33,202 bases of DNA from assembly GCA_025359165.1 (NCBI GenBank), contig JANYHG010000209.1, forward strand, positions 1-33,202, written 5' to 3'. The notes beneath the pieces are model-generated. The model searched no databases. It worked only from the letters and a program-made list of their open reading frames with translations, and was not told the origin of the DNA. Numbering within the stretch: position 1 is the stretch's first letter; every line of letters starts with the position of its first letter. The stretch is from Hyphomicrobiaceae bacterium (GTDB lineage Bacteria > Pseudomonadota > Alphaproteobacteria > Rhizobiales > Hyphomicrobiaceae). Positions 25,914 through 33,202 of the stretch are shown one piece after another. The position numbers were made by a program, and so were the translations under genes.

Positions 25914-25943
25914 AACGGGCCCGTTCGGGTCCGTTGCTGTTTT
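25914..25943 (+). terminator. Rho-independent terminator after the outer-membrane protein gene
   Basis: AACGGGCCC (25914-25922) pairs with GGGTCCGTT (25927-25935), with one G-T wobble, around a four-base GTTC loop. GCTGTTTT (25936-25943) follows. The distance from the stop is about 40 bases. Confidence 0.8.
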
Positions 25944-26089
25944 CGCCGCATGGTATTTCACATAATGTATCTGGCTAACGCAAATTTAAACAGGCTCGTA
26001 TTCAATAGAGAAGTCACTCAACTACAAATGACGAGCCGATCGTCGGGAAAAATCACCGCTTTTCCCTGAAGCACTGGGACACCATCTCC

Positions 26090-26962
26090 ATGGATATGAT
26101 GTGGAAGATTATCGACACCCTCGGCGCCGCCATGCTGCCGCAAATTCCCTATGCGCTCGGTCTGTCGATTTTCTTCACTGCGGTCACATATTTCAAAAGC
26201 CAGGCGTGCAACCCCGGTAAGGTCTGGTGGCGCAATCGCGAGCTGTTCACCGACCTCCAGTATTTCTTCATCGGACCTATCATCATGCCCTATCTGCGCA
26301 TCATGCTGATGCTGCTGATCGCCGGCCTGCTGCGCGGAGCGCTGTCGGACAATGATATCGTCGATTACCTGCAGAACGGCCGTGGCCCGGTTTCGCAGTT
26401 GCCATTTTGGGGACAGGTCGCGTTTTACGTGATCGTCGGTGACTTCCTCCTCTACTGGAGCCACCGGATGTTCCACAATCTCGTCCTGTGGCCGTTCCAT
26501 GCGGTGCACCATTCGTCTATCGATCTCGATTGGACCTCGACGTTCCGGACCCATCCCGTCAATCAGATGCTGGGTTCAGGACTTGTATCCATTTTGATGA
26601 TCTTGATCGGCGTGCCGCCCGTAATCATGATCGCGCTGGTGCCGTTCGATATCATCAGCGCCGCTTTCGTACATGCCAATCTCAATTGGACGCTGGGCCC
26701 GCTCAAGTACGTGATTGCAACTCCCGTCTTCCATCGCTGGCATCATACCGGCGTCGACGAAGGCGGAGACAGCAACTTCTCGCCGACCCTGTCTATTTGG
26801 GATTATATGTTTGGCACCTTCTACATGCCGGAAGGTCGCTTACCTCAGGAATACGGCGTCGACGACCCGCTTTTCCCCACGACCTGGGCAGGCCAGATGA
26901 TCGTGCCGTTCAAGCAGTTCATCGACCGCTTGCAACAGCCCCCGAAGGCCAAAGCGATTTAA
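26090..26962 (+). CDS. Sterol desaturase/fatty acid hydroxylase family membrane protein
   Basis: A 290-residue integral membrane di-iron enzyme of the sterol-desaturase superfamily. The eight-histidine pattern is visible as HRMFH (125-129), HAVHH (137-141), a His in VHANL (195) and HRWHH (215-219). Membrane segments are around 19-36, 59-82, 108-124 and 160-190. The family hydroxylates or desaturates lipids at the membrane; which lipid (fatty acid, hopanoid, carotenoid or sterol) is not determinable. Start is ATG 26090, with further in-frame ATGs at 26096 and 26099; the ribosome-binding site is poor. It is followed by a 12-bp inverted repeat shared with the convergent gene. Confidence 0.9.
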   Translation: MDMMWKIIDTLGAAMLPQIPYALGLSIFFTAVTYFKSQACNPGKVWWRNRELFTDLQYFFIGPIIMPYLRIMLMLLIAGLLRGALSDNDIVDYLQNGRGPVSQLPFWGQVAFYVIVGDFLLYWSHRMFHNLVLWPFHAVHHSSIDLDWTSTFRTHPVNQMLGSGLVSILMILIGVPPVIMIALVPFDIISAAFVHANLNWTLGPLKYVIATPVFHRWHHTGVDEGGDSNFSPTLSIWDYMFGTFYMPEGRLPQEYGVDDPLFPTTWAGQMIVPFKQFIDRLQQPPKAKAI

Positions 26963-27002
26963 CCGGCGTTTCAGAACTCCATATTTCCAATAGCAATTTA
27001 AA

Positions 27003-27041
27003 AAAACTACGGCCAAGTCCGCGCGGCCAGGCCGTAGTTTT
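27003..27041. terminator. Bidirectional rho-independent terminator
   Basis: AAAACTACGGCC (27003-27014) is the perfect inverted copy of GGCCGTAGTTTT (27030-27041), with a 15-base GC-rich loop. The A and T runs at the two ends make it usable from both sides. It separates the convergent desaturase-family gene and the C39-like gene. Confidence 0.9.
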
Positions 27042-27058
27042 AGAATTTCAGTCAGCCA

Positions 27059-27586
27059 TCAGAACTCTATTTTGCGCTTCACCTCGAAGATTTCCATGAC
27101 CTTCGCGCCTTTGTGTGGGCCGTCGCAGACGAATTCCCATTTGCCGTTCGTGTAGGTGTCGCAAAGCTTTACGCCTTTGATGAGCACCCAGTGCCCTTGC
27201 TTGCCCTTGTGTACAGCGAGAATGTAGTACGACCACGCATTGCGCGGACGCTGCATCCAGGTCCACAGCGACGGACGTTCTTTACGCGGGACGTCGAGAT
27301 AATTTGCGATCGGTTTCATCGCATAGCCGTACGTCGCAAGAGCTGCAGCGACGTCTTCCGTTGTCGTACCTTTGACGTCGTGTTCGGCATCGTCGGCTGG
27401 CACATTCCCGTCGTGCGCGACCGGCATGCGAAAAGCGCGGATCTCGTCCTCGATCCGCGAGATCGGATATCCAGTGATAGCCGACACGACATAAGGGCCG
27501 CAAAAGGCTGTCCGGCCGGTATCGTTGATCGCATCGTTACGACCGGACGCGATGGGTGGAATAGTGATCGGGAGCTGAGCCGGCAT
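27059..27586 (-). CDS. Orphan C39-like cysteine-peptidase candidate
   Basis: A 175-residue protein without signal peptide or membrane helix. C29 lies in the short block AFCGPYVVSAITG. H132 lies in GHWVLIKG and D143 in CDTYTNGKW. That order and spacing (Cys-Gly-Pro, then about 100 residues later His-Trp, then Asp about 10 residues on) resemble the papain-like fold of the C39 peptidases. I infer a peptidase or peptidase-like fold, not a proven one. Start ATG 27586 has a modest AAGG about 12 bases upstream. The gene is isolated between a terminator and the divergent fusion gene at 27820. The upstream DNA is locally AT-rich. Confidence 0.65.
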   Translation of the reverse strand: MPAQLPITIPPIASGRNDAINDTGRTAFCGPYVVSAITGYPISRIEDEIRAFRMPVAHDGNVPADDAEHDVKGTTTEDVAAALATYGYAMKPIANYLDVPRKERPSLWTWMQRPRNAWSYYILAVHKGKQGHWVLIKGVKLCDTYTNGKWEFVCDGPHKGAKVMEIFEVKRKIEF

Positions 27587-27819
27587 GGGGCGTGCGCCTT
27601 TTCGGTAGTCGAATGATAAACGGGATTTAAGGTTTCCACATCTCAGTAAATAAAAGGTTGACGTTTGCTCGCGCGGACGTCGCGAGGTGATTCCTTTTCT
27701 CCGCAGACGCGCATAGCTGGCATGAGGCGACACGCGTTGGCGGATGCAGCCAGCACACGTAGCCTGCGCCGCAGTCACGCTAGACTTCAGCCTCCGGCTC
27801 CTGATGTGGGCATTCAGCT

Positions 27820-28635
27820 ATGACCGAGCATGTTTCAAGCCACGCCCCACAGCCGCATCAGCAGGTGTTGAAAGCATACTGGCAACCGGGCTGCACGAGC
27901 TGCCTGCGGATGAAGGAGTTTCTCCTGCGCCATGGCGTGCCGTTTGTTTCGGTGAACGTGCTCGTCGACCCCGAGGCGCGTGACGAACTGGCGGCGCTCG
28001 GCGTGCGCACGGTGCCAATCGTCGCGCGTGGCAGCGTTTGGGCCAACGGGCAGGTGTTGGCAGATGTCGCGCGCGTCGCAGGCATCGCGGTTGCCACACC
28101 GACGATCCTGCCGCCCGCCGAACTCTATCATCGTCTCACCTTGGTGCAGACGGCCGCTCAGCGCTTGTTTGCCCAGGTTCCCAATGACAAGATCTCGCGG
28201 CTGCTGCCCGGCAGGCCGCGCTCTTATGCCGACCTGACCTTTCATATTTTTCATATTGCCGAGCTGTTCATCGCCCAAATGACGATGCGACGGCCACTCG
28301 TCGAAGGTGATTACAACAGGGTGCCGCCTGCGGTGTGGTCCACCAAGGGCTCGATTCTTGCTTACGGGCGTGGCGTGCAGACACAGATGCATATCTGGTG
28401 GCAAGAAAGCGGGTCGAGTACCGATTTCGAGGTGCCGGCTTACGTCTACTACGGCGTGCAGACCTGTCACGAATTCCTCGAGCGCACGACGTGGCACTCT
28501 GGGCAGCATGTGCGCCAGCTGGCGCTGGTACTGCAGCATCTGGGCATTGAACCGGATCGGCCACTGGGACCAGAGGTTTGGACCGATCTGCCGATGCCTG
28601 AGAAAATCTGGGACGACGACGCCGCGCAGTTCTGA
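27820..28635 (+). CDS. Glutaredoxin-DinB fusion protein
   Basis: A 271-residue cytosolic protein with two domains. Residues about 16-85 are a glutaredoxin-like thioredoxin fold with CTSC (C25, C28) and the cis-proline TVP (64-66). Residues about 95-255 match a DinB-like four-helix bundle with LTFHIFHIAELF (H142, H145) and the motif WHSGQH (H226-x3-H230). The H-x3-H plus an earlier His is the usual metal site of DinB proteins, some of which are mycothiol- or bacillithiol-dependent transferases. The fusion suggests a thiol-linked transferase or detoxifying role (inference). Start ATG 27820 has a weak GGG about 10 bases upstream. It is divergent from the C39-like gene. Confidence 0.85.
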   Translation: MTEHVSSHAPQPHQQVLKAYWQPGCTSCLRMKEFLLRHGVPFVSVNVLVDPEARDELAALGVRTVPIVARGSVWANGQVLADVARVAGIAVATPTILPPAELYHRLTLVQTAAQRLFAQVPNDKISRLLPGRPRSYADLTFHIFHIAELFIAQMTMRRPLVEGDYNRVPPAVWSTKGSILAYGRGVQTQMHIWWQESGSSTDFEVPAYVYYGVQTCHEFLERTTWHSGQHVRQLALVLQHLGIEPDRPLGPEVWTDLPMPEKIWDDDAAQF

Positions 28636-28733
28636 CCTCGTCACAGGTGTGACCCACATACAGCTTGCGCTAACCCGGCAAACCTGCATTAATCTATCGA
28701 CGCATCATAGGGTGCGTCGAACAGAGGTCAACG

Positions 28734-28898
28734 GTGAGCCGATCGGGTCCCAACGCTGAGATGGAACGTCGCGCTGCCAAAGCGCGCGCTATCGCCGTTT
28801 CCGCCGACACCGCTGCCACCGAGATTGCAAAACAGGTTGTGCTGGCGTCTGGCATTGCGCTGACGACGCTGCTGGCACTCCTCCTTATGCGCCCCTGA
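28734..28898 (+). CDS. Small single-span membrane protein, unknown function
   Basis: A 54-codon frame from a GTG at 28734, preceded at 6 bases by AGAGG, to TGA at 28896-28898. An internal ATG at 28761 would give 45 residues. The N-terminal half is charged (MERRAAKARA), the C-terminal half a single hydrophobic helix (VVLASGIALTTLLALLLM) that ends two residues before the stop, so it would be tail-anchored. It lies between the glutaredoxin-DinB gene and leuA, in the same direction. Support is the ribosome-binding site, the amphipathic-to-hydrophobic layout and the clean gap. No family is recognised. Confidence 0.45.
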   Translation: MSRSGPNAEMERRAAKARAIAVSADTAATEIAKQVVLASGIALTTLLALLLMRP

Positions 28899-29018
28899 GC
28901 CACTAGAGGTTCCGTTTCGACGGGACGGGCGCTCAGGGGATCGGATACACTCTCCCAAAACCGAACTTTGCTCGATGCAGGCCCGTGGCCGCCCGAGCTT
29001 CAGCTGGATAGCCACGCC

Positions 29019-30662
29019 ATGTCCAAACCCGATAAGCCGAAATCCGTAGTGTCCAAGACCGTCGATATCGCCAAGAAGGCCGCAACCGTCGCCGCCACGC
29101 GTGCCGCCGCACAATCGATCACACCGGACAAAGTCGTGATCTTCGATACCACCCTGCGCGACGGCGAGCAGTGTCCCGGTGCCACCATGACCTTCGAGGA
29201 AAAACTCGAAGTGGCGGACTTTCTCGAGGAAATGGGCGTCGACATCATCGAGGCCGGCTTTCCGATCGCGTCGGATGGCGACTTCGAAGCTGTGTCGGCC
29301 ATCGCCAAACGCTTGAAAAAATCCGTCGTCTGCGGTCTCTCTCGAGCCGGCATGAAAGACATCGACCGCGCTGGCGAAGCGGTCAAACATGCCGCCCGTC
29401 CGCGCATCCACACCTTCATCTCGACATCGTCGATCCACATCAAACACAAGCTGATGAAGACCGAGGAGGAAGTGCTCGGCATGATCGCCGATCAGGTCGC
29501 CCGCGCGCGCAACTGGTGCGACGACGTCGAATGGAGCGCCGAAGATGCCACGCGCACCGATATCGAATATCTCATCCGCTGCGTCGACACCGCCATCAAG
29601 GCGGGCGCCACCACGATCAACTTGCCTGATACCGTCGGCTACACGACACCCGACGAATACTACGAGATGTTCCGAGCGGTGCGCGAACGCGTGGCTAACT
29701 CCGACAAGGCGATATTCTCGGTTCACTGCCACAACGACCTGGGCATGGCCGTCGCCAACTCGCTGGCGGGATTGCGCGGCGGCGCGCGGCAGATCGAATG
29801 CACCATCAACGGGATCGGCGAGCGCGCAGGCAACGCCGCTCTCGAGGAGGTCGTCGTCGCCATCAAGACGCGCGGCGACGTCTTGCCGTACACCACGGGC
29901 ATCCGCCACGAGATGCTCAATCGCGCCTCCAAGCTCGTCTCGGCGGCGACATCGTTCCCAGTGCAGTACAATAAGGCCATCGTCGGGCGGAATGCGTTCG
30001 CGCACGAGAGCGGCATCCACCAGGATGGCATGATCAAAAACGCGACCACCTACGAGATCATGACGCCTGAGTCCGTCGGCGTGTCGAAAACCTCGTTGGT
30101 GATGGGTAAACATTCAGGCCGCGCCGCCTTCAAGCAGAAGATCCGGGAGATGGGCTACGAACTCGGCGAGAACGCGCTGGAAGACGCGTTCAACCGCTTC
30201 AAGACACTGTGCGACCGCAAGAAGCACGTCTATGACGAGGACATCGAGGCGTTGGTGGACGAAAACATCGCCGTTGAGCACGACCACACCAAAGTTGTGG
30301 CATTGATCGTCATCGCCGGTACCATGGGTCCGCAGTCCGCCACGCTGACGCTGGATGTCGAAGGCCTGCACCACACTACCCAGTCGACCGGCAACGGACC
30401 TGTCGACGCGATCTTCAACGCGATCAAGAAACTGGTGCCGCACGAAGCGAAACTCGAGTTGTATCAGGTGCACGCCGTTACTGAAGGCACCGACGCGCAG
30501 GCCGAGGTGTCGGTGCGGCTCGCAGATGTCGTCGAGGGCAAGAGCGTCACCGCAAAAGCTGCCGATCCCGACACGCTGGTGGCGTCCGCCAAGGCCTATA
30601 TCATGGCTCTCAACAAGCTCACTGCGAAACGCGGTCGCCTGCACGCCCAAGCCGCGGGCTGA
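29019..30662 (+). CDS. leuA: 2-isopropylmalate synthase
   Basis: A 547-residue cytosolic enzyme that condenses acetyl-CoA with 2-oxoisovalerate, the first dedicated step of leucine synthesis. The catalytic TIM-barrel starts with FDTTLRDGEQCPGATM (metal-binding Asp and catalytic Arg), then HCHNDLGMAVANSLAG and NGIGERAGNAALEE. The C-terminal regulatory domain (about 410-540) binds leucine in this family. An extension of about 35 residues (Lys/Ala-rich, MSKPDKPK onward) precedes the catalytic domain and is longer than usual. Start ATG 29019 has a weak GGA upstream; the alternative start at 28968 would add 17 non-conserved residues. It ends 21 bp before a perfect inverted repeat. Confidence 0.95.
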   Translation: MSKPDKPKSVVSKTVDIAKKAATVAATRAAAQSITPDKVVIFDTTLRDGEQCPGATMTFEEKLEVADFLEEMGVDIIEAGFPIASDGDFEAVSAIAKRLKKSVVCGLSRAGMKDIDRAGEAVKHAARPRIHTFISTSSIHIKHKLMKTEEEVLGMIADQVARARNWCDDVEWSAEDATRTDIEYLIRCVDTAIKAGATTINLPDTVGYTTPDEYYEMFRAVRERVANSDKAIFSVHCHNDLGMAVANSLAGLRGGARQIECTINGIGERAGNAALEEVVVAIKTRGDVLPYTTGIRHEMLNRASKLVSAATSFPVQYNKAIVGRNAFAHESGIHQDGMIKNATTYEIMTPESVGVSKTSLVMGKHSGRAAFKQKIREMGYELGENALEDAFNRFKTLCDRKKHVYDEDIEALVDENIAVEHDHTKVVALIVIAGTMGPQSATLTLDVEGLHHTTQSTGNGPVDAIFNAIKKLVPHEAKLELYQVHAVTEGTDAQAEVSVRLADVVEGKSVTAKAADPDTLVASAKAYIMALNKLTAKRGRLHAQAAG

Positions 30663-30683
30663 CGCGGAACCTCCGAACACGAC

Positions 30684-30713
30684 ATCGGCCGGCCACTCGC
30701 ATGGCCGGCCGAT
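30684..30713. terminator. Hairpin terminator between leuA and the convergent gene
   Basis: ATCGGCCGGCCA (30684-30695) is the perfect inverted copy of TGGCCGGCCGAT (30702-30713), with a six-base loop (CTCGCA). A short GCCGTTTCG follows, so the T run is weak, but the strength and position argue for termination from leuA. Confidence 0.75.
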
Positions 30714-30751
30714 TGCCGTTTCGAAATGCCTCGCCGGTGCTTGCGTCGAGG

Positions 30752-31783
30752 TTACTTCTTCTTCGGCGCGGCCTTGGCTTTTGCGGTGGGCAGCGTGGCT
30801 GGGGCGACCGACGCTGGCGCGTTGGCCGCAGCAGCGACGCCGTTGGCGATCGTATTCGGATCGACCATGGCACCCAACCCGCGCGGCCCGGTGTACATCA
30901 CGAAACCCAGGTCATCGAGCTTGCGCTTGGCTTCGGCGATGTAGCCGGCGCGCGTCAGATATTCGATGACGAAGATCTTCTTGCCGCTGGCCTGAGCGCT
31001 TTTCAGCAGCGCCGAACTTTCGGCGACGTCGTCGGCCTTGTTGCGCTCTTCCTTGTGCGAGATCCCGAACAGCAAGTCTTCCTTAGCGATCCCGTCGATG
31101 GCGTCGACGTAGGCCTTGTTGTCCAGCAGTTCTTCGGCGTTCTGCACGAGGATCGCCACATCGGGCTTCTTGGCGCGCATATAGCTGGTCAACTTGATGA
31201 TGAAGTCGCGCATTTTCTGACGCACATCGGCGTTATCTCCGAAGTAGTAATAGGCGTCGGCACGGTCGATATAGAAGCCGTCGAAACCTTGCGCCAGAAC
31301 GCGATCGGCGAACGCTTCCGGCTTGCCGAAGATGATATTCTGCCAGGTCGGTTCCCAGTATTTGACAAGGAAGTTTTCTTTCCATTCCTTGTTTTCCTTG
31401 CCGACCCAGGCAGGCTTGCGCTTGGTCCACTCGGGCTTCCAGTAATAGCGATAGCTCTCGGCTTCGCCGACGCTGAAGTAGGCGATGACGAGCCGCTTGG
31501 AGCCGTCCGGCTTCTTCTTCATGGCGGCGATCTCGTCTGGCGTCAGTGCTCGTTCCTTGCCGTCGGGATAATCTTCGCTGTCGATGACGATGACGTCGTA
31601 AGGCGAGGCCGCGAGCTTCGCCTGCTCGGCGGCTCCGAGGTTCTTGAGCTGGAAAGCCCAGGTCTTGGCTGTCTTGAAGGGATTGTCTCGCGCCTGCGCG
31701 TGCGCCGCGCTGGCCGCCGCAAAAAGCAGCGCACCAGCCATCGCCAATCTCGCCAAACTCATGTTCACGTTCAGGCCTCGCAT
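30752..31783 (-). CDS. Secreted TM1410/GH114-like putative glycoside hydrolase (copy 1)
   Basis: A 343-residue protein with a signal peptide (about 1-30, ending ASAAHAQA). The TIM-barrel-like domain (about 35-310) resembles the MJ1477/TM1410 (COG2342, GH114-like) group. Landmarks are YDVIVIDSEDY, IAYFSVGEAESYRYYW, YWEPTWQNII, GFDGFYIDRAD and ILVQNAEELL; the Asp in YIDRAD and the Glu in GEAE are likely catalytic candidates. The C-terminus is a Lys/Ala/Pro-rich tail (KAKAAPKKK). Members cleave galactosaminoglycan or related polymers in a few studied cases; here the substrate is unknown. Start ATG 31783 has GGAG about 10 bases upstream. It is a paralogue of the gene at 31914-32942. Confidence 0.85.
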   Translation of the reverse strand: MRGLNVNMSLARLAMAGALLFAAASAAHAQARDNPFKTAKTWAFQLKNLGAAEQAKLAASPYDVIVIDSEDYPDGKERALTPDEIAAMKKKPDGSKRLVIAYFSVGEAESYRYYWKPEWTKRKPAWVGKENKEWKENFLVKYWEPTWQNIIFGKPEAFADRVLAQGFDGFYIDRADAYYYFGDNADVRQKMRDFIIKLTSYMRAKKPDVAILVQNAEELLDNKAYVDAIDGIAKEDLLFGISHKEERNKADDVAESSALLKSAQASGKKIFVIEYLTRAGYIAEAKRKLDDLGFVMYTGPRGLGAMVDPNTIANGVAAAANAPASVAPATLPTAKAKAAPKKK

Positions 31784-31913
31784 GGTCTACTCCGTCCCGG
31801 CAGGCCGCAATCGGCACCGACCGACTGTGGGGTTGGGTGTTCGCTTTTGACTAGAACCGCGTCCTAGCACGGCCCGGCCCGGCGTAAACAGACGAATGTC
31901 GGCGAAACTGCTG

Positions 31914-32942
31914 CTACCAGGACGTGCCCTCGGGGCACTTTGCCTTGATGAACTCTGGTGTACCCGCCTCTTGATCCAATGCGACCGGCGCGGCAGGATC
32001 GCCGCCATCGAGTGCGCGTGTCGGAAACACCGGTACCAGCCCGCGGCTGCGCGCCTCGGCACCAACCGCCGCGATTTCGTTTGGCTGAAGCAAATATTCG
32101 ACTGGGAACACTGGCTTCCACTGCCAGCGCAACTGGTCGAGATAACCCAGCGACTTCCCGATATCGGCAGCCTCGTTGCGCAAGCCCGTGCCGGACCTGG
32201 AATAAAACAGCTCTTCCTTCGCTACTGCGTCGATGGTGCGCCGGTAGCGGCGGTCGACAAGAAGATCTTCGGCATTCTGCGCGATGACGATGAAGCCTGG
32301 TTTCAATTTGCGCGCCTCGGTCGCCAGGGTCACCACGAAGTCGATCATGGCCGCCTTGGCTTCCGGATTGAGGCTCGCGGTATGCTCCCACATGTCGACG
32401 CGGTCGAGGTAGACGCCGTCGAAACCGGCGGCGATGATCCGCTTCAGGTAGGAGTTCTGGCCCGTCACGATCAAGTCGCGCCAGCCAGGGTCCCAGAAAC
32501 GCACCATCCAGGCCTTTGGCCAGGCGCAGTTTTCTCGCTCGAGCCAGCTCGGCTTGGCGGCTTTCCAGGTCTCGTCCCAATAAAAGCGAAACTCTTCGGC
32601 CTCGCCGATCGAAAGATACGAGATCGCCACACGCCGGCTGCCGTCGGGTTTTACCTTGAGCTTGGCCACGTCGGCGACAGTCAGCGGGATCTTGCCGCCC
32701 TCGCGCGCGTAATCGGTCACCAACATATCGACATCGCGCTTGGCAAGTTGGTCGACGTCGACTTTGTCGAGCTGATAGTGCCAGCTGTGGACGTGAGCGA
32801 GCGGTCGCTGCCCCAACCACGCTGCAAGCGCATCGCCGGGGACGTCGCGCCAACCCCACACTCCCGCCAGCAGCACCAACGCGACGAGCGTCAGCAGCGC
32901 GAGCCGCGCAGTATTCAGCTTGGACGACGCCGGAGTTCGCAT
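31914..32942 (-). CDS. Membrane-anchored TM1410/GH114-like putative glycoside hydrolase (copy 2)
   Basis: A 342-residue protein from the ATG at 32942, with an N-terminal hydrophobic segment (about residues 13-31, LALLTLVALVLLAGVWGW) that looks like an uncleaved anchor. The barrel domain carries the same landmarks as copy 1: VDMLVTDYAREGG, ISYLSIGEAEEFRFYW, RFWDPGWRDLIV, GFDGVYLDRVD and IAQNAEDLL. The gene could start at a GTG at 32972 (GGAG about 12 bases upstream), adding 10 residues. Copy 1 follows after 130 bp on the same strand, so both probably act on one envelope or extracellular polysaccharide. The upstream side abuts the 78-bp repeats. Confidence 0.82.
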   Translation of the reverse strand: MRTPASSKLNTARLALLTLVALVLLAGVWGWRDVPGDALAAWLGQRPLAHVHSWHYQLDKVDVDQLAKRDVDMLVTDYAREGGKIPLTVADVAKLKVKPDGSRRVAISYLSIGEAEEFRFYWDETWKAAKPSWLERENCAWPKAWMVRFWDPGWRDLIVTGQNSYLKRIIAAGFDGVYLDRVDMWEHTASLNPEAKAAMIDFVVTLATEARKLKPGFIVIAQNAEDLLVDRRYRRTIDAVAKEELFYSRSGTGLRNEAADIGKSLGYLDQLRWQWKPVFPVEYLLQPNEIAAVGAEARSRGLVPVFPTRALDGGDPAAPVALDQEAGTPEFIKAKCPEGTSW

Positions 32943-32980
32943 GGTTGAACTTTTTGCATGATCTGGCCTCACGCGCTAGT

Positions 32981-33202
32981 CGCGCTCCGGCCGGGGCGGG
33001 CTACCGCCCGACGCCGTTGGCTACGTGCACCCAAGGTGCAGGTGGACGTGGCCCGGTTCGCGCTCCGGCCGGGGCGGGCTACCGCCCGACGCCGTTGGCT
33101 ACGTGCACCCAAGGTGCAGGTGGACGTGGCCCGGTTCGTGCTCCGCCGGGGCGGGCTACCGCCCGACGCCGGTCGGCTACGTGCACCCAAGGTGCAGGTG
33201 GA
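32981..33202. repeat. 78-bp tandem repeat, at least 2.8 copies, runs off the window
   Basis: Copies start at 32981, 33059 and 33137, the last one cut by the window edge. The first two are identical over the unit as far as I can see. The third carries small differences (a TG for CG near its start, a missing G in the CCGG run, and an extra base before GGCTAC). Each unit has two hairpins: GGGCGG paired with CCGCCC, and TGCACC paired with GGTGCA around CAA. It lies upstream of the second GH114-like gene. It has the form of a palindromic intergenic repeat rather than a gene. Confidence 0.9.

Noticed and set aside
32969-33190. Repetitive Arg-rich minus-strand frame in the 78-bp repeats
   Set aside because: The frame simply follows the tandem repeat and its composition is not protein-like. 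The DNA is better explained as a palindromic repeat.
32981-33202. CRISPR array
   Set aside because: The units are directly adjacent with no unique spacers and no cas genes are present.

Overview
The window looks like chromosomal DNA of an alphaproteobacterium, most probably from the order Hyphomicrobiales (Bradyrhizobium/Rhodopseudomonas-like relatives). This rests on high GC, a GCS2/plant-type glutamate-cysteine ligase, an Omp25-type beta-barrel with the usual Ala-rich signal peptide, a LeuA of the DGEQCPGA type, a bactofilin, and a fused LivH-LivM permease. The taxonomic placement is inference. I see no rRNA, tRNA, CRISPR array, transposase or phage structural gene. I support 33 protein genes, one of them only 54 codons long.

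Left part (1-6200): a small membrane protein is divergent from an AraC-type regulator. Then come a secreted six-cysteine peptide, a membrane-anchored protein of unknown function, gshA, and two regulators (an uncharacterised helix-turn-helix-like protein and a LuxR-type protein). The two regulators are divergent around a 26-bp imperfect palindrome.

Transport block (6200-14900): a branched-chain amino acid/amide-type ABC system is arranged as livK (minus strand), then livG-livF-livK-livHM (plus strand). It has two paralogous binding proteins and a single-chain permease, and a heptanucleotide repeat tract sits just before the permease. A minus-strand ATPase-permease pair of the nitrate/taurine class follows, without its binding protein.

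Middle (15000-21100): an AtuA-like pair, a PLP ornithine/lysine-type decarboxylase, two translationally coupled genes of unknown function, and an M20 dipeptidase.

Right part (21100-33200): a bactofilin, a CAP-domain lipoprotein, and a minus-strand operon (histone-deacetylase-like amidohydrolase, xseB, Asp-nucleophile alpha/beta hydrolase). After these come an Omp25-like porin, a sterol-desaturase-family protein, an orphan C39-like cysteine-peptidase candidate, a glutaredoxin-DinB fusion, a small single-span membrane protein, and leuA. Two paralogous TM1410/GH114-like proteins follow, and the window ends in a 78-bp tandem repeat that runs off the edge.

Most of this is housekeeping and transport. 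The parts least explained by known families are the cysteine-symmetric peptide, the C39-like orphan, the glutaredoxin-DinB fusion, the coupled unknown pair at 18118-19400, and the repeat tracts near 10577, 23774 and 32981. No single locus convincingly forms a complete new multi-gene system.
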